Assembly: GCA_002441055.1 (NCBI GenBank)
Contig: DJWR01000239.1
Location: forward strand, 1 to 13,232
Source of the DNA: Caulobacteraceae bacterium UBA6225
GTDB lineage: Bacteria > Pseudomonadota > Alphaproteobacteria > Caulobacterales > Caulobacteraceae
Length of the DNA stretch: 13,232 bases
Direction: 5' to 3'
The number at the start of each line of letters is the position of its first letter. Position 1 is the stretch's first letter. The position numbers and the translations under genes are program-made. Of the stretch, positions 1 through 7,908 are shown piece after piece. The notes beneath the pieces are model-generated. The model did no database searches. It was not told the DNA's origin and worked only from the letters and a program-made list of their open reading frames with translations.

Positions 1-67
1 GCTCCAGCTAGGGTTTGCGCGGTCTTCGCGCCCCTGACATGCTCGGAAAAAAGCATGGGGAAACGGC

Positions 68-1762
68 ATGGGGTTCGATGCGATCGTTGTCGGCTCAGGC
101 ATCAGTGGCGGCTGGGCGGCCAAGGAGCTTTGCGAGCGGGGCTTGAAGGTCCTCATGCTGGAGCGCGGGCCGCATATCGAGCATGGAGCCGACTACAGCC
201 ATGACCTGGCCGCTCAGCTGCGCCGCAGCGAGGATCAGGTCCCGGTGGATGAGCGGGAGCTGCATCATCCGTATTATCCCGGGGTGAGCTACGCCCTGTT
301 CAACTCCAACCGGAAGTTCTGGGCCAGCGACCACGACCACCCCTACGAGACCGTCCCGGGCAAGCCCTATCGCTGGATCCGCGGCTATCACCTGGGCGGG
401 CGCTCCATCACCTGGTGGCGGCAGTCCTACCGGCTGGCGCCGCAGGATTTCGAGTCCAACCTCAAGGACGGGCATGGGGTGGACTGGCCGATCCGATATG
501 ACGACCTGGCCCCTTGGTATGATCATGTGGAGGCCTTCGCCGGGGTCTCGGGCGACTACGACGAGATCGAGCAGTTGCCCGACGGGGACTTCCTGCCGCC
601 CTATCCGATGAATGTGGTGGAGGAGGCGGCCAAGGCGGCCATCGAGCAGGCCTTTCCCGGCCGTCGGATGATCATCGGACGGGCCGCCCAGCTGTCGCGG
701 GTGACCAAGGTTCACCAGGACCTGGGCCGCGGCCGCTGCGAGCAGCGGATGCGCTGCGTCCATGGCTGCCCGCTGGGGGGCTATTTCTCGACGCTGGCAG
801 CCACCCTGCCGGCGGCGCGCAAGACCGGCAATCTGACGGTGATGACCGACACCATCGTCACGGGCGTCGAGTACGACCCCGCCACGGGCCGCGCCACCGG
901 CGTGCGCACCGTCGACCGGTTGACCAAGGCCGGCCAGGTCTTCGAGGCCAAGATCATCTTCCTCAACGCCTCGACCATCGCCACGGCGGCGATCCTGCTG
1001 AATTCGCGCTCCGACGCCCATCCCCGGGGGCTGGCCAATGGCAGCGACCAGGTGGGCCGCAACCTGATGGACCATGTGAGCTGTGAGAGCATCACCGGCC
1101 GCTATCCAGGCTTCAACGACGTGCACGACCCGGCCGACCGGCCGACGGGGATCTACATCCCGCGCTACGCCCAGATCACCGAGGGCGAGAAGCCCTACCT
1201 GCGGGGCTTTGGCATGCAGGGCGGGGCCGGGCGCACCCGGCGAATCGAGGCCCGGGCCATGGGCGGCGCCGAGCGGGAGGAGGCCGGCGGCGGCAAGCCC
1301 TGGTCCATGGCGCTGACGCCCTTTGGCGAGGTGCTGCCCTATGCTGAGAACCGGGTCACCCTGTCGGCAAAGCGGACCGACCAGTGGGGCGCGCCGGTGC
1401 CGGTGATCGACGCGGCCCACGGGCGCAATGAGCAGGTGATGATGCGCGAGGCCGCCCGGGACGCCTATGAGATGCTCAAGGCCGCCGGCTGCGTGGACAT
1501 CACCCCCTGGGAGGCCGCAGGCGAGAAGATCACCCCGCCGGGCGACCGCATCCACGAGATGGGGACCGCCCGTATGGGTCGCGATCCGAAGACCTCGGTG
1601 CTCAACGGCTGGAGCCAGGCCCACGAGGTCCCCAACCTGTTCATCACCGATGGGGCGGCCATGACCTCCTCGGCCTCGATGAACCCCTCGCTCACCTATA
1701 TGGCGCTCAGCGCCCGGGCGGCGAACCACGCCGCCGACCTCCTGCGCGATGGAGCGCTCTGA
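68..1762 (+). CDS. GMC-family FAD-dependent oxidoreductase (probable sugar/glycoside dehydrogenase)
   Basis: A 564-residue flavoprotein of the glucose-methanol-choline family, likely oxidising a sugar hydroxyl. The N-terminus carries the FAD-binding GSGISGG loop (residues 9-15), followed by a downstream acidic residue in LMLERG. The C-terminus carries HEMGTARMG with the likely catalytic His496, and NPSLT with Asn539, the usual His/Asn pair. Residues 224-234 form Cys-x5-Cys-x3-Cys, a motif also found in bacterial GMC dehydrogenases with an iron-sulfur cluster and a separate small subunit (bacterial FAD glucose dehydrogenase type). No signal peptide is visible, so export would need a partner subunit; none lies inside the window. 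The ATG at 68 places the flavin motif at the very N-terminus as expected. It is the first gene of the operon seen here, 2 bp before the next gene. Its substrate is unknown; ring oxidation at C3 is inferred from the neighbours. Confidence 0.9.
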   Translation: MGFDAIVVGSGISGGWAAKELCERGLKVLMLERGPHIEHGADYSHDLAAQLRRSEDQVPVDERELHHPYYPGVSYALFNSNRKFWASDHDHPYETVPGKPYRWIRGYHLGGRSITWWRQSYRLAPQDFESNLKDGHGVDWPIRYDDLAPWYDHVEAFAGVSGDYDEIEQLPDGDFLPPYPMNVVEEAAKAAIEQAFPGRRMIIGRAAQLSRVTKVHQDLGRGRCEQRMRCVHGCPLGGYFSTLAATLPAARKTGNLTVMTDTIVTGVEYDPATGRATGVRTVDRLTKAGQVFEAKIIFLNASTIATAAILLNSRSDAHPRGLANGSDQVGRNLMDHVSCESITGRYPGFNDVHDPADRPTGIYIPRYAQITEGEKPYLRGFGMQGGAGRTRRIEARAMGGAEREEAGGGKPWSMALTPFGEVLPYAENRVTLSAKRTDQWGAPVPVIDAAHGRNEQVMMREAARDAYEMLKAAGCVDITPWEAAGEKITPPGDRIHEMGTARMGRDPKTSVLNGWSQAHEVPNLFITDGAAMTSSASMNPSLTYMALSARAANHAADLLRDGAL

Positions 1763-1764
1763 CC

Positions 1765-2496
1765 ATGCAGATCGGCCTTCAGCTCTACACCCTGCGCCGG
1801 GCCTTCCGGGACGATCCGCTGGACACCCTCGAGAAGGTGCGGACGCTCGGCTATGACGAGGTGGAGCTGGCCGCACCTCTGGACATGGATTTCTCCGCCC
1901 TGCGGGCGCGGATGGACGCCATCGGGCTATCCTGTCCCTCGGCCCATGTGGGGCTGGATGATTTGCGCCAGCGGCCGGCCGAGGTGCTGAAGACGGGTGA
2001 GCTGATGGGGTGCCGCTACCTGGTGCTGCCCTATCTGACGCCGGAGCAGCGGCAGTGGGACGAGGTGATCCCGGCCCTGAATGATCTGGCCCGCACGGTG
2101 GTCGAGGGGGGTTTTGGCTTCGCCTATCACAACCACGATTTCGAGTTCGAGGGGGCGGTGGGCCAGCGGCCCTATGACCGCATCCTGGCCGAAACCGATC
2201 CCGATCTCGTGGGGCTCGAGCTCGATCTCTACTGGACCCGCAAGGCCGGCGAGGATCCGCTGGCCATGCTCGATCGGCTGAAGGGCCGGGTGAAGCTGGT
2301 TCACCTCAAGGACATGGCGCCGGATGGAGACATGGCCGATGTGGGGGCTGGGATCATGGACTACGCCGCCCTGCTGGCGGCGGCCAGGGCGGCCGGCGCC
2401 CAGCACTTCATCGTCGAGCATGACCGGCCCGTCGAGCCGTGGGACAGCGTGGCGGCAAGCCTTGGTCACCTGCGCAAGCTGACCGAAGCGACCTGA
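1765..2496 (+). CDS. Sugar phosphate isomerase/epimerase-like TIM-barrel protein (AP_endonuc_2 family), first of three
   Basis: A 243-residue soluble TIM-barrel protein of the xylose-isomerase-like/AP endonuclease 2 superfamily. Members use a divalent metal to isomerise, epimerise or eliminate on keto-sugars. The start is fixed by the short MQIGLQLYTLR strand-1 sequence typical of the family. Candidate metal-site residues are in YHNHDFEF (122-129), Asp154 in ELDLYW, His180 in KLVHLKD and Glu218 in FIVEHD, which end successive strands in the expected order. It begins 2 bp after the GMC gene stop, so the two are probably translationally coupled. It probably processes the oxidised sugar made by the GMC enzyme; the exact reaction cannot be assigned. 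Confidence 0.87.
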   Translation: MQIGLQLYTLRRAFRDDPLDTLEKVRTLGYDEVELAAPLDMDFSALRARMDAIGLSCPSAHVGLDDLRQRPAEVLKTGELMGCRYLVLPYLTPEQRQWDEVIPALNDLARTVVEGGFGFAYHNHDFEFEGAVGQRPYDRILAETDPDLVGLELDLYWTRKAGEDPLAMLDRLKGRVKLVHLKDMAPDGDMADVGAGIMDYAALLAAARAAGAQHFIVEHDRPVEPWDSVAASLGHLRKLTEAT

Positions 2497-2544
2497 ACCC
2501 CAAAGACCCGGATCAGTCGGGCGCGATCAGAGAGGCGGAAGCTC

Positions 2545-3603
2545 ATGAAGACCATCAAGGGACCCGGACTGTTCCTGGCGCAGTTCGCCAGCGACGAGGC
2601 GCCGTTCAACACCTTGGACGGCATCGCGCGCTGGGCCGCGGAGATGGGCTTTGTGGCCGTGCAGATCCCCACCTGGGATCGGCGGCTGTTCGACCTGCAG
2701 CTGGCGGCCGAAAGCCAGACCTATTGCGACGACGTGAAGGGCATGCTGGCCGACGCCGGAGTGGAGATCAGCGAGTTGTCCACCCACAGCCAGGGTCAGA
2801 TGGTGGCCGTCCATCCGGCCTATGACCCGCTCTATGACAGCGGCGTTCCCAGGGAGGTGAGGGGGAACCCCGCCGCCCGGCAGGCCTGGGCGGAGAACCA
2901 GCTGATGATGGCGGCCAAGGCCTCGCGCAGGCTTGGCCTGAACGCCCATGTGACATTCTCAGGTTCGCTGGCCTGGCCCTACATCTATCCCTATCCGCAG
3001 AGGCCGGCGGGCCTGATCGAGACGGCGTTTGACGAGCTGGCGCGGCGCTGGCGCCCGATCCTGGACGCCTTCGATGAGGCGGGCGTCGATCTCTGCTACG
3101 AGATTCATCCCGGGGAGGACCTGTTCGACGGGGCGACCTTCGAGATGTTCCTGGAGCGGGTGGACAACCACCCCCGCTGCAACATCCTCTACGATCCCAG
3201 CCACTTCCTGCTGCAAAAGCTTGATTATCTTGAATATATCGACATCTACCACCAGCGGATCAAGATGTTCCACGTCAAGGACGCGGAGTTCAATCCGACC
3301 GGGCGTCAGGGGGTCTATAGCGGCTACCAGCCCTGGATTAACCGGGCCGGCCGCTTCCGTTCGGTGGGCGATGGCCAGGTGGATTTCATGGGCATCTTCT
3401 CCAAGCTGGCGGCCTACGACTTCGAGGGTTGGGCGGTGCTGGAGTGGGAGTGCTGCCTGAAACACTGGGAGGATGGCGCTCGGGAAGGGGCGGCCTTCAT
3501 CGCCGATCACATCATCCGGGTCACCGACCGGGCCTTTGACGATTTCGTGGCCACAGATGTCGATCAGGCGGCCAATCGCCGGCTGCTGGGCCTTGATCGT
3601 TGA
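2545..3603 (+). CDS. Sugar phosphate isomerase/epimerase-like TIM-barrel protein, long form, second of three
   Basis: A 352-residue protein of the same superfamily as its upstream neighbour but about 100 residues longer and clearly divergent. A full metal quartet can be placed: Glu186 in CYEIHPGE, Asp217 in YDPSH, His243 in MFHVKD and Glu300 in VLEWE. A GYQPWINRAGRFRSVGDG segment follows the His ligand, with an extended C-terminal tail after residue 305. Size and motif pattern recall the long TIM barrels placed beside Gfo/Idh/MocA enzymes in 3-keto-glycoside and C-glycoside cleavage operons (DgpC/CarC-like), but this is a family-level resemblance only. The ATG is preceded by the purine-rich AGAGGCGGAAG. 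A 48-bp spacer separates it from the preceding gene, and its TGA overlaps the next gene's TTG start. Confidence 0.87.
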   Translation: MKTIKGPGLFLAQFASDEAPFNTLDGIARWAAEMGFVAVQIPTWDRRLFDLQLAAESQTYCDDVKGMLADAGVEISELSTHSQGQMVAVHPAYDPLYDSGVPREVRGNPAARQAWAENQLMMAAKASRRLGLNAHVTFSGSLAWPYIYPYPQRPAGLIETAFDELARRWRPILDAFDEAGVDLCYEIHPGEDLFDGATFEMFLERVDNHPRCNILYDPSHFLLQKLDYLEYIDIYHQRIKMFHVKDAEFNPTGRQGVYSGYQPWINRAGRFRSVGDGQVDFMGIFSKLAAYDFEGWAVLEWECCLKHWEDGAREGAAFIADHIIRVTDRAFDDFVATDVDQAANRRLLGLDR

Positions 3604-4742
3604 GGGCCTTGCGTCTGGGCATGGTGGGCGGCGGACCCGGCGCCTTCATCGGCGGGGTCCATCGCATGGCCGCGCGGCTGGACGCCCGCTGGGTCCTGAC
3701 GGCCGGGGCCTTTTCTTCCGATCCGGCGACCTCGGCCGAGTTTGGCCGCTCCCTGGGGCTCGCGCCCGAGCGGGCCTATGGCGACTGGGCGCAAATGGTC
3801 AAGGCCGAGGCTGAGCGCCAGGAAGGGATCGATGCGGTGGCCGTGGTTACGCCCAACCACCTGCATGCGCCGATCTGCGCGGCCTTCCTGGAGGCGGGCA
3901 TATCGGTCATCTGCGACAAGCCGCTGACCACCGACCTGGCGAGCGCCAGGGCGCTGGCGGAGCAGGTGAGGCGGAGCGGTCTGCCCTTCATCCTGACCCA
4001 CAACTATTCCGGCTATCCCATGGTGCGGGAGGCTCGCGCCCTCATGGCGGCCGGACGGCTGGGCGCCTTGCGCGGGGTGCAGGTGGAATACGCGCAGGAC
4101 TGGCTTGCCCGAGACCTGCCCGGCAACAAGCAGGCCGACTGGCGGGGTGACCCGCAGCGGGCGGGACCTGGCGGCGCCCTGGGGGACATCGCCACCCACG
4201 CCTATCACCTGGCGCGGTTCGTCACCGGGACGCCGCTTGAGGCCCTGAGCGCCGATCTCTCGACCTTCGTTCCCGGTCGCCGGGTGGATGACGATGTGCG
4301 CGTCCAGCTGCGCTTCGCAGGCGGGGCGCGGGGGCAGCTCTGGGCGAGCCAGGTGGCGGTGGGGGCGAGCAATGGCCTGCGCCTGCGGGTGTTCGGCGAG
4401 GACGCCGGCCTCGAATGGGCGCAGGAGGAGCCAGACCTGTTGCGGTTTACGCCGCTCGGCGAGGCGCCCCGCATTCTGCGCCGGGGCGGGCCGGGGCTTT
4501 CGGCGGACGCCGCCGCCGCCACCCGCCTGCCGGCGGGCCATCCGGAGGGTTATCTGGAGGGCTTCGCCCAGATCTATGCCGACGCCGCCGAACTGGTCGC
4601 CGCCCACCGAGACGGGCGGACGCCCGACGCGCTGGCCAGCCTCGTCCCTGGCGTCCAGGACGGGGTGGAGGGGGTGGCCTTCATCGAGGCCGTTGTGAAG
4701 AGCCACGCCGCCGATGGCGCCTGGACAGGGATTTCAGCATGA
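3600..4742 (+). CDS. Gfo/Idh/MocA-family NAD(P)-dependent oxidoreductase
   Basis: A 380-residue two-domain oxidoreductase. The N-terminal Rossmann fold starts with LRLGMVGGGPG, continues through VVTPNHLHAP (residues 82-91) and the DKP motif with the catalytic Lys107. The C-terminal half has GGALGDIATHAYH with Asp196 and His200, spaced like the Asp172/His176 pair of Bacillus inositol dehydrogenase. These enzymes interconvert hydroxyl and keto groups on sugars or inositols with NAD(P). The reading frame opens with TTG at 3600 (overlapping the upstream TGA); TTG at 3609 is a close alternative. The ATG at 3621 would cut off the first Rossmann strand and is unlikely. In this operon it could form or reduce a keto-sugar intermediate. 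The stop overlaps the next start as ATGA. Confidence 0.88.
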   Translation: MRALRLGMVGGGPGAFIGGVHRMAARLDARWVLTAGAFSSDPATSAEFGRSLGLAPERAYGDWAQMVKAEAERQEGIDAVAVVTPNHLHAPICAAFLEAGISVICDKPLTTDLASARALAEQVRRSGLPFILTHNYSGYPMVREARALMAAGRLGALRGVQVEYAQDWLARDLPGNKQADWRGDPQRAGPGGALGDIATHAYHLARFVTGTPLEALSADLSTFVPGRRVDDDVRVQLRFAGGARGQLWASQVAVGASNGLRLRVFGEDAGLEWAQEEPDLLRFTPLGEAPRILRRGGPGLSADAAAATRLPAGHPEGYLEGFAQIYADAAELVAAHRDGRTPDALASLVPGVQDGVEGVAFIEAVVKSHAADGAWTGISA

Positions 4743-5512
4743 GCGGCTTTCGCCAGTCCTTCGCCTGGTGGTCCTTCACCGCCGGCCGCGAGGTTGATGG
4801 GCCCGCCTTCCTGGGGCAGATGGCCGCCGCCGGCGCGCAAGGGGTGGAGATGGCGCCGGAGGCGCTCTGGCCCGCCGCCCGGGATGCGGGGCTCGCTCTT
4901 GTGACCCTGACGGGCCATCAACCCCTGGAGATTGGGTTCAATGATCGCGCCAATCACCTGAAATTGCAGGATAAGGTCCGGGCCTCCATCGCGCTCGCCC
5001 AGACCCATGGGGTCGAAAAGGTGATCGTCTTTTCGGGCGATCGAAAGGGCCGCTCGGACGCTGAAGGGATCGGCAATACGGCCGAAGGCTTGGCGCCGCT
5101 GGCGCAGGAAGCCCAGGACGCCGGCGTCATGCTGCTGCTGGAACTGTTGAACTCCAAGGTCGATCACCCCGACCAGCAGTGCGACCACACCGCCTGGGGC
5201 GCGCAGGTGGTCACCCAGGTGAACTCTCCGGCCCTGCGGCTGCTCTATGACGCCTATCATATGCAGGTGATGGAGGGGGACCTGTTGCGGACCATCCGCG
5301 CCCACCTGCCCCTGATCGGCCATATCCACACCGGCGGTGCGCCGGGCCGCAGGGACCTGGACGACCGCCAGGAAATCCACTGGCCCGCCGTGGCCGGCCT
5401 GCTGCGCCACCTGGGCTATGAGGGCTGGGTGGGCCACGAATTCATACCCCGGGATGATCCCATCGGCGCCCTTCGCCAGGCCATGGATCATTTCGGCGGA
5501 CCTCGCGCATGA
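4739..5512 (+). CDS. Hydroxypyruvate isomerase-like TIM-barrel protein, third of three
   Basis: A 257-residue TIM barrel resembling hydroxypyruvate isomerase/OtnI-type proteins. Metal-site candidates occur in order: Glu135 in LLLELLNSK, Asp171 in YDAYHMQ, His195/His197 in IGHIHTGG and Glu234 in GHEFIP. The phrase YHMQVMEGD followed by a PGR segment is characteristic of the hydroxypyruvate isomerase group. The reading frame is open further upstream to about 4415, but that part is the shadow of the Gfo/Idh gene; the ATG at 4739 gives the family-typical length and an ATGA overlap with the preceding stop. It also overlaps the next gene by ATGA, so it sits in the most tightly coupled part of the operon. 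The substrate is probably a keto-sugar or short keto acid produced by the pathway; not determined. Confidence 0.87.
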   Translation: MSGFRQSFAWWSFTAGREVDGPAFLGQMAAAGAQGVEMAPEALWPAARDAGLALVTLTGHQPLEIGFNDRANHLKLQDKVRASIALAQTHGVEKVIVFSGDRKGRSDAEGIGNTAEGLAPLAQEAQDAGVMLLLELLNSKVDHPDQQCDHTAWGAQVVTQVNSPALRLLYDAYHMQVMEGDLLRTIRAHLPLIGHIHTGGAPGRRDLDDRQEIHWPAVAGLLRHLGYEGWVGHEFIPRDDPIGALRQAMDHFGGPRA

Positions 5513-6975
5513 CCGCCATTCCCACGCCGAGCTTGGCTGAGACCACGCCTATGCGGCCGCCGCGCCGGGTGAAGTTCGCCTACAGCCTGGGGGGAGCAGG
5601 CGACGCCCTGTTCACCACCGCGGCGGGCTTCATCTTCTTCTACTACACCGCCGTGCTGGGCCTCTCAGGCTCGTTGGTGGGGGCGGCCCTGTTCATCGGC
5701 CTGTGCGCCGATGCGGGCGTTGATCCCTTCATCGGCTCCTGGTCGGACAATCTGCAGTCGCGGTTCGGGCGGCGCGCGCCCCTGATGTTCATCGGCGCGC
5801 CGCTGACGGCCCTGGCGCTCGGCCTACTGTTCACCCCGCCGAGCGGTCTGTCGCCGACTCTGCTGTTTGTCTGGCTGGCGGTGACATCGGTGGCGGTGCG
5901 CGCCTTCATCTCGGTCTTCTGGGTGCCCTACCTCGCCCTGGGCGCAGAGATGGCCGACGGTTATGTGGAGCGATCCTCCATCGTCGCCTGGCGGGTGGTG
6001 GTGGGCATCCTCACCAGCATCCTGATCACGGCCCTGGCCTATTCGGTCTTCTTCGCTGGCGAGGGCGGCTTGCAGAGCCCCGACCGCTATCCAGCCTTTG
6101 GCTGGTCGGTGGCGGCCCTGGTGCTGGCGGCCATGACCCTGTGCTGCCTCGGCGTCTATCGCTTCGCCGCCAGCCTGCCCAAGGTGGCCTCGGTGGACGT
6201 CTCCATGGCCAAGCGGCTGCCGGGAGAGGTGGCGGAGATCCTGCGCAACCGCTCTTTCCGGATACTCTTCTTTTCCGCCGTGATTTTCTACGCCGCCGTC
6301 GGCGCCAACGGCACGTTGAACACCCACAGCCAGCTCTTCGTCTGGAAGCTGCGACCCGAGATGATGCAGTTCGTCGGCTACGCCTATCTGGCCGGCATCC
6401 TGGCGGGCATCCCAGTGACCCCTCAACTGACTCGGCGGCTGGAGAAGCGCACGGTAGTGCTGGTGGGGCTTGGCCTGGTGCTGGTGTCCTGGGTGGTGCT
6501 GCCGCTGGTCTGGGTCAGTGGGCTCTACCGCCCCGAGGGCGCGGCGGCCACCATCGCCCTGGCCGCCAACAGCGCCCTGGCCGGCATCGGTGTCGGCTTC
6601 GCCATGATCGCCTATCCCTCCATGATGGCCGACGCCGCTGACGAGCATGAGTTCCTGTTCAATCGCAGGCGGGAGGGGCTCTACTTCGCGGGCCTCGGCT
6701 TTGCGGCCAAGGCGGCCTCAGGCGTTGGCGTGCTGGTGGCGGGGCTCGCCCTGGACGCCATGCGTTTTCCCCGTGAGGCGGGGCGAGCGGTGGGCATTGA
6801 GCTGCCAGCCGATGTCCTGACCCGTCTGTTGCTCGCCTGGGGGCCGGGGTCCGCCGTGGTGGCGCTGATCGCCATGGTCCTGTTCGCCCCCTATGCGGTG
6901 GGCCGGATGCGCCATGAGGAGATTTCCGCCGAGATTCGCCGTCGCCGGTCTGAGGCGCCGCACGACCCGGATTGA
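5509..6975 (+). CDS. GPH-family (MelB-like) sugar:cation symporter, MFS superfamily
   Basis: A 488-residue inner-membrane transporter with about 12 hydrophobic segments. The glycoside-pentoside-hexuronide signature is clear near residues 69-90: DAGVDPFIGSWSDN followed by SRFGRRAP, matching the conserved Asp-Pro, SDN and RFGRR elements of MelB-type symporters. A second half-repeat starts near residue 240, and a charged C-terminal tail ends the protein. Its ATG overlaps the previous stop (ATGA). It most likely imports the glycoside or sugar degraded by the operon, or an oxidised product if the GMC enzyme acts in the periplasm. It is the last gene of the operon; the next gene is convergent and only 9 bp away. 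Confidence 0.9.
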   Translation: MTAIPTPSLAETTPMRPPRRVKFAYSLGGAGDALFTTAAGFIFFYYTAVLGLSGSLVGAALFIGLCADAGVDPFIGSWSDNLQSRFGRRAPLMFIGAPLTALALGLLFTPPSGLSPTLLFVWLAVTSVAVRAFISVFWVPYLALGAEMADGYVERSSIVAWRVVVGILTSILITALAYSVFFAGEGGLQSPDRYPAFGWSVAALVLAAMTLCCLGVYRFAASLPKVASVDVSMAKRLPGEVAEILRNRSFRILFFSAVIFYAAVGANGTLNTHSQLFVWKLRPEMMQFVGYAYLAGILAGIPVTPQLTRRLEKRTVVLVGLGLVLVSWVVLPLVWVSGLYRPEGAAATIALAANSALAGIGVGFAMIAYPSMMADAADEHEFLFNRRREGLYFAGLGFAAKAASGVGVLVAGLALDAMRFPREAGRAVGIELPADVLTRLLLAWGPGSAVVALIAMVLFAPYAVGRMRHEEISAEIRRRRSEAPHDPD

Positions 6976-6984
6976 CCGGAGGCC

Positions 6985-7590
6985 TCAGGTCCGTCGTCGG
7001 CCCCAGCGCCAGGCCATGACAGCCAGCCCAATGATGGCGAGGCTGATGATCACAGGCTCCACCATTCCAGCTGGGAGCAGGGTCAGACCACGGGCGGCCA
7101 GGACGCCTGGCGCCAGCATGATGGGAATCCACAGAACCGCACCGACCAGATTGGCGAACTGGAAGCGGGCGCGGCCCATGCGCAGCATGCCGCCCACCAG
7201 GGGCACAAAGGAGCGCGCGGGGCCCGTGAAGCGTCCTAGAATCATGGCCAGGACGCCGGCGCGATGGACGAACAGTCGAGCCCTGGCGATGGCGCGTCGG
7301 TGCTTGCGGATGGCCGGGGTGCGCAGGGCGGCAGGCCCCATCCACCGACCCAGCTCATAGGAAATGGCGTCGCCGGCCACGGCTCCGACAACGGCGAAGA
7401 TCAGGACCGGTCCGGGATCGACCACGCCGGTTCCCACCAGGACGCCAATCGCCAGTAGAAGCGCCGTGGAGGGGACGAAAAACCCGACAAAGGCCAGGCT
7501 CTCGGCGAACACCAGCAGCCCGATGACCAGGCCAGCCTGTTCTGGATGGCTCTGCAGAATATCGCCGAGCCGCTCGGCCAGCCCCCCCAT
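6985..7590 (-). CDS. DedA-family (VTT/SNARE-associated domain) inner-membrane protein
   Basis: A 201-residue DedA-family membrane protein. Family landmarks are Glu30 in the FAES segment, the FFVPS re-entrant region (37-41), GDAISYELGR with Asp74, and GRFTGPARSFVP with Arg120 and Arg126, the conserved acidic and arginine positions of DedA proteins. Hydrophobic segments cover about 20-50, 60-80, 110-130, 140-165 and 175-195. Members are membrane transporters or scramblases linked to undecaprenyl phosphate or phospholipid flipping and to envelope stress. The gene starts 6 bp after the stop of the 77-residue upstream gene and so is probably co-transcribed with it, possibly under stress-sigma control. 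The 3' end faces the MFS gene with 9 bp between stops, leaving little room for a terminator. Confidence 0.88.
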   Translation of the reverse strand: MGGLAERLGDILQSHPEQAGLVIGLLVFAESLAFVGFFVPSTALLLAIGVLVGTGVVDPGPVLIFAVVGAVAGDAISYELGRWMGPAALRTPAIRKHRRAIARARLFVHRAGVLAMILGRFTGPARSFVPLVGGMLRMGRARFQFANLVGAVLWIPIMLAPGVLAARGLTLLPAGMVEPVIISLAIIGLAVMAWRWGRRRT

Positions 7591-7596
7591 TGCGGC

Positions 7597-7830
7597 CTAG
7601 GGGTTTTCAGGCGGATCGGGCGTGGGTTCGGCGGGTTCGCCTAGATCAGTTTCTGGCGCCGTATCACGCCCGAGCTTTTCCACGAGCGCCTTGTGCTCGC
7701 GCACCAGGGCGCTGGGCTCGCCGGAGTCCTCCGATCCCAGCCCGTATGCCTGAGCGCCAGGCGTGGTCGTGCCGGGCTGATTCCCCAGACGGGCGCGGGA
7801 CGAGGCAGGGGGCTTGGGGTTGTTGGTCAT
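7597..7830 (-). CDS. Small hypothetical protein, proline-rich, 77 aa
   Basis: I do not recognise this protein. It is soluble-looking, rich in Pro, Gly, Glu and Ala, with a short predicted helix around ALVREHKALVEKL in its middle and disordered-looking ends; there is no signal peptide or membrane segment. The ATG at 7830 has GGAG upstream in TGGAGCTTCC. It lies 6 bp ahead of the DedA gene, forming a likely two-gene unit, and has a GGAAC-N17-GGTT stress-type promoter match upstream. That suggests a role in the general stress response, but nothing in the sequence shows a biochemical activity. The small size leaves some doubt that it is translated, although its position between two coupled elements supports it. 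Confidence 0.6.
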   Translation of the reverse strand: MTNNPKPPASSRARLGNQPGTTTPGAQAYGLGSEDSGEPSALVREHKALVEKLGRDTAPETDLGEPAEPTPDPPENP

Positions 7831-7862
7831 GGAAGCTCCAGCACGGTTGGCGGGACCGCCTT

Positions 7863-7888
7863 AACCCCTTTGATGGGGCAGTCGTTCC
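7863..7888 (-). promoter_or_regulatory. Candidate EcfG-type promoter for the 77-aa gene and dedA
   Basis: On the minus strand GGAAC (7888-7884) is followed after exactly 17 bases by GGTT (7866-7863), about 30 bp ahead of the ATG at 7830. The EcfG consensus is GGAAC-N16/17-cGTT, with the first base of the -10 the least conserved, so this is a match with one deviation at that base. It lies in the 78-bp gap between the sigma gene and the 77-residue gene. Confidence 0.5.
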
Positions 7889-7908
7889 GTCCTTCGCGTA
7901 GCCTGCGC

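Noticed and set aside
1..37. Possible end of an upstream coding region (frame open to TGA at 35-37)
   Set aside because: Only 12 codons are visible and they carry no recognisable motif; a partner-subunit gene may lie upstream but cannot be supported from this window.
95..1876. 593-codon open frame on the minus strand across the GMC gene
   Set aside because: High-GC shadow frame; the plus-strand frame has full GMC motifs, while the reverse product is low-complexity and lacks any domain.
3564..4706. 380-codon minus-strand frame opposite the Gfo/Idh/MocA gene
   Set aside because: Mirror frame of a well-supported gene, rich in Arg/Gly/Pro/His with no motif.
6979..6986. GAGGCCTC palindrome between the convergent MFS and DedA genes
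   Set aside because: Only 8 bp with no loop or T tract; too short to call a terminator.
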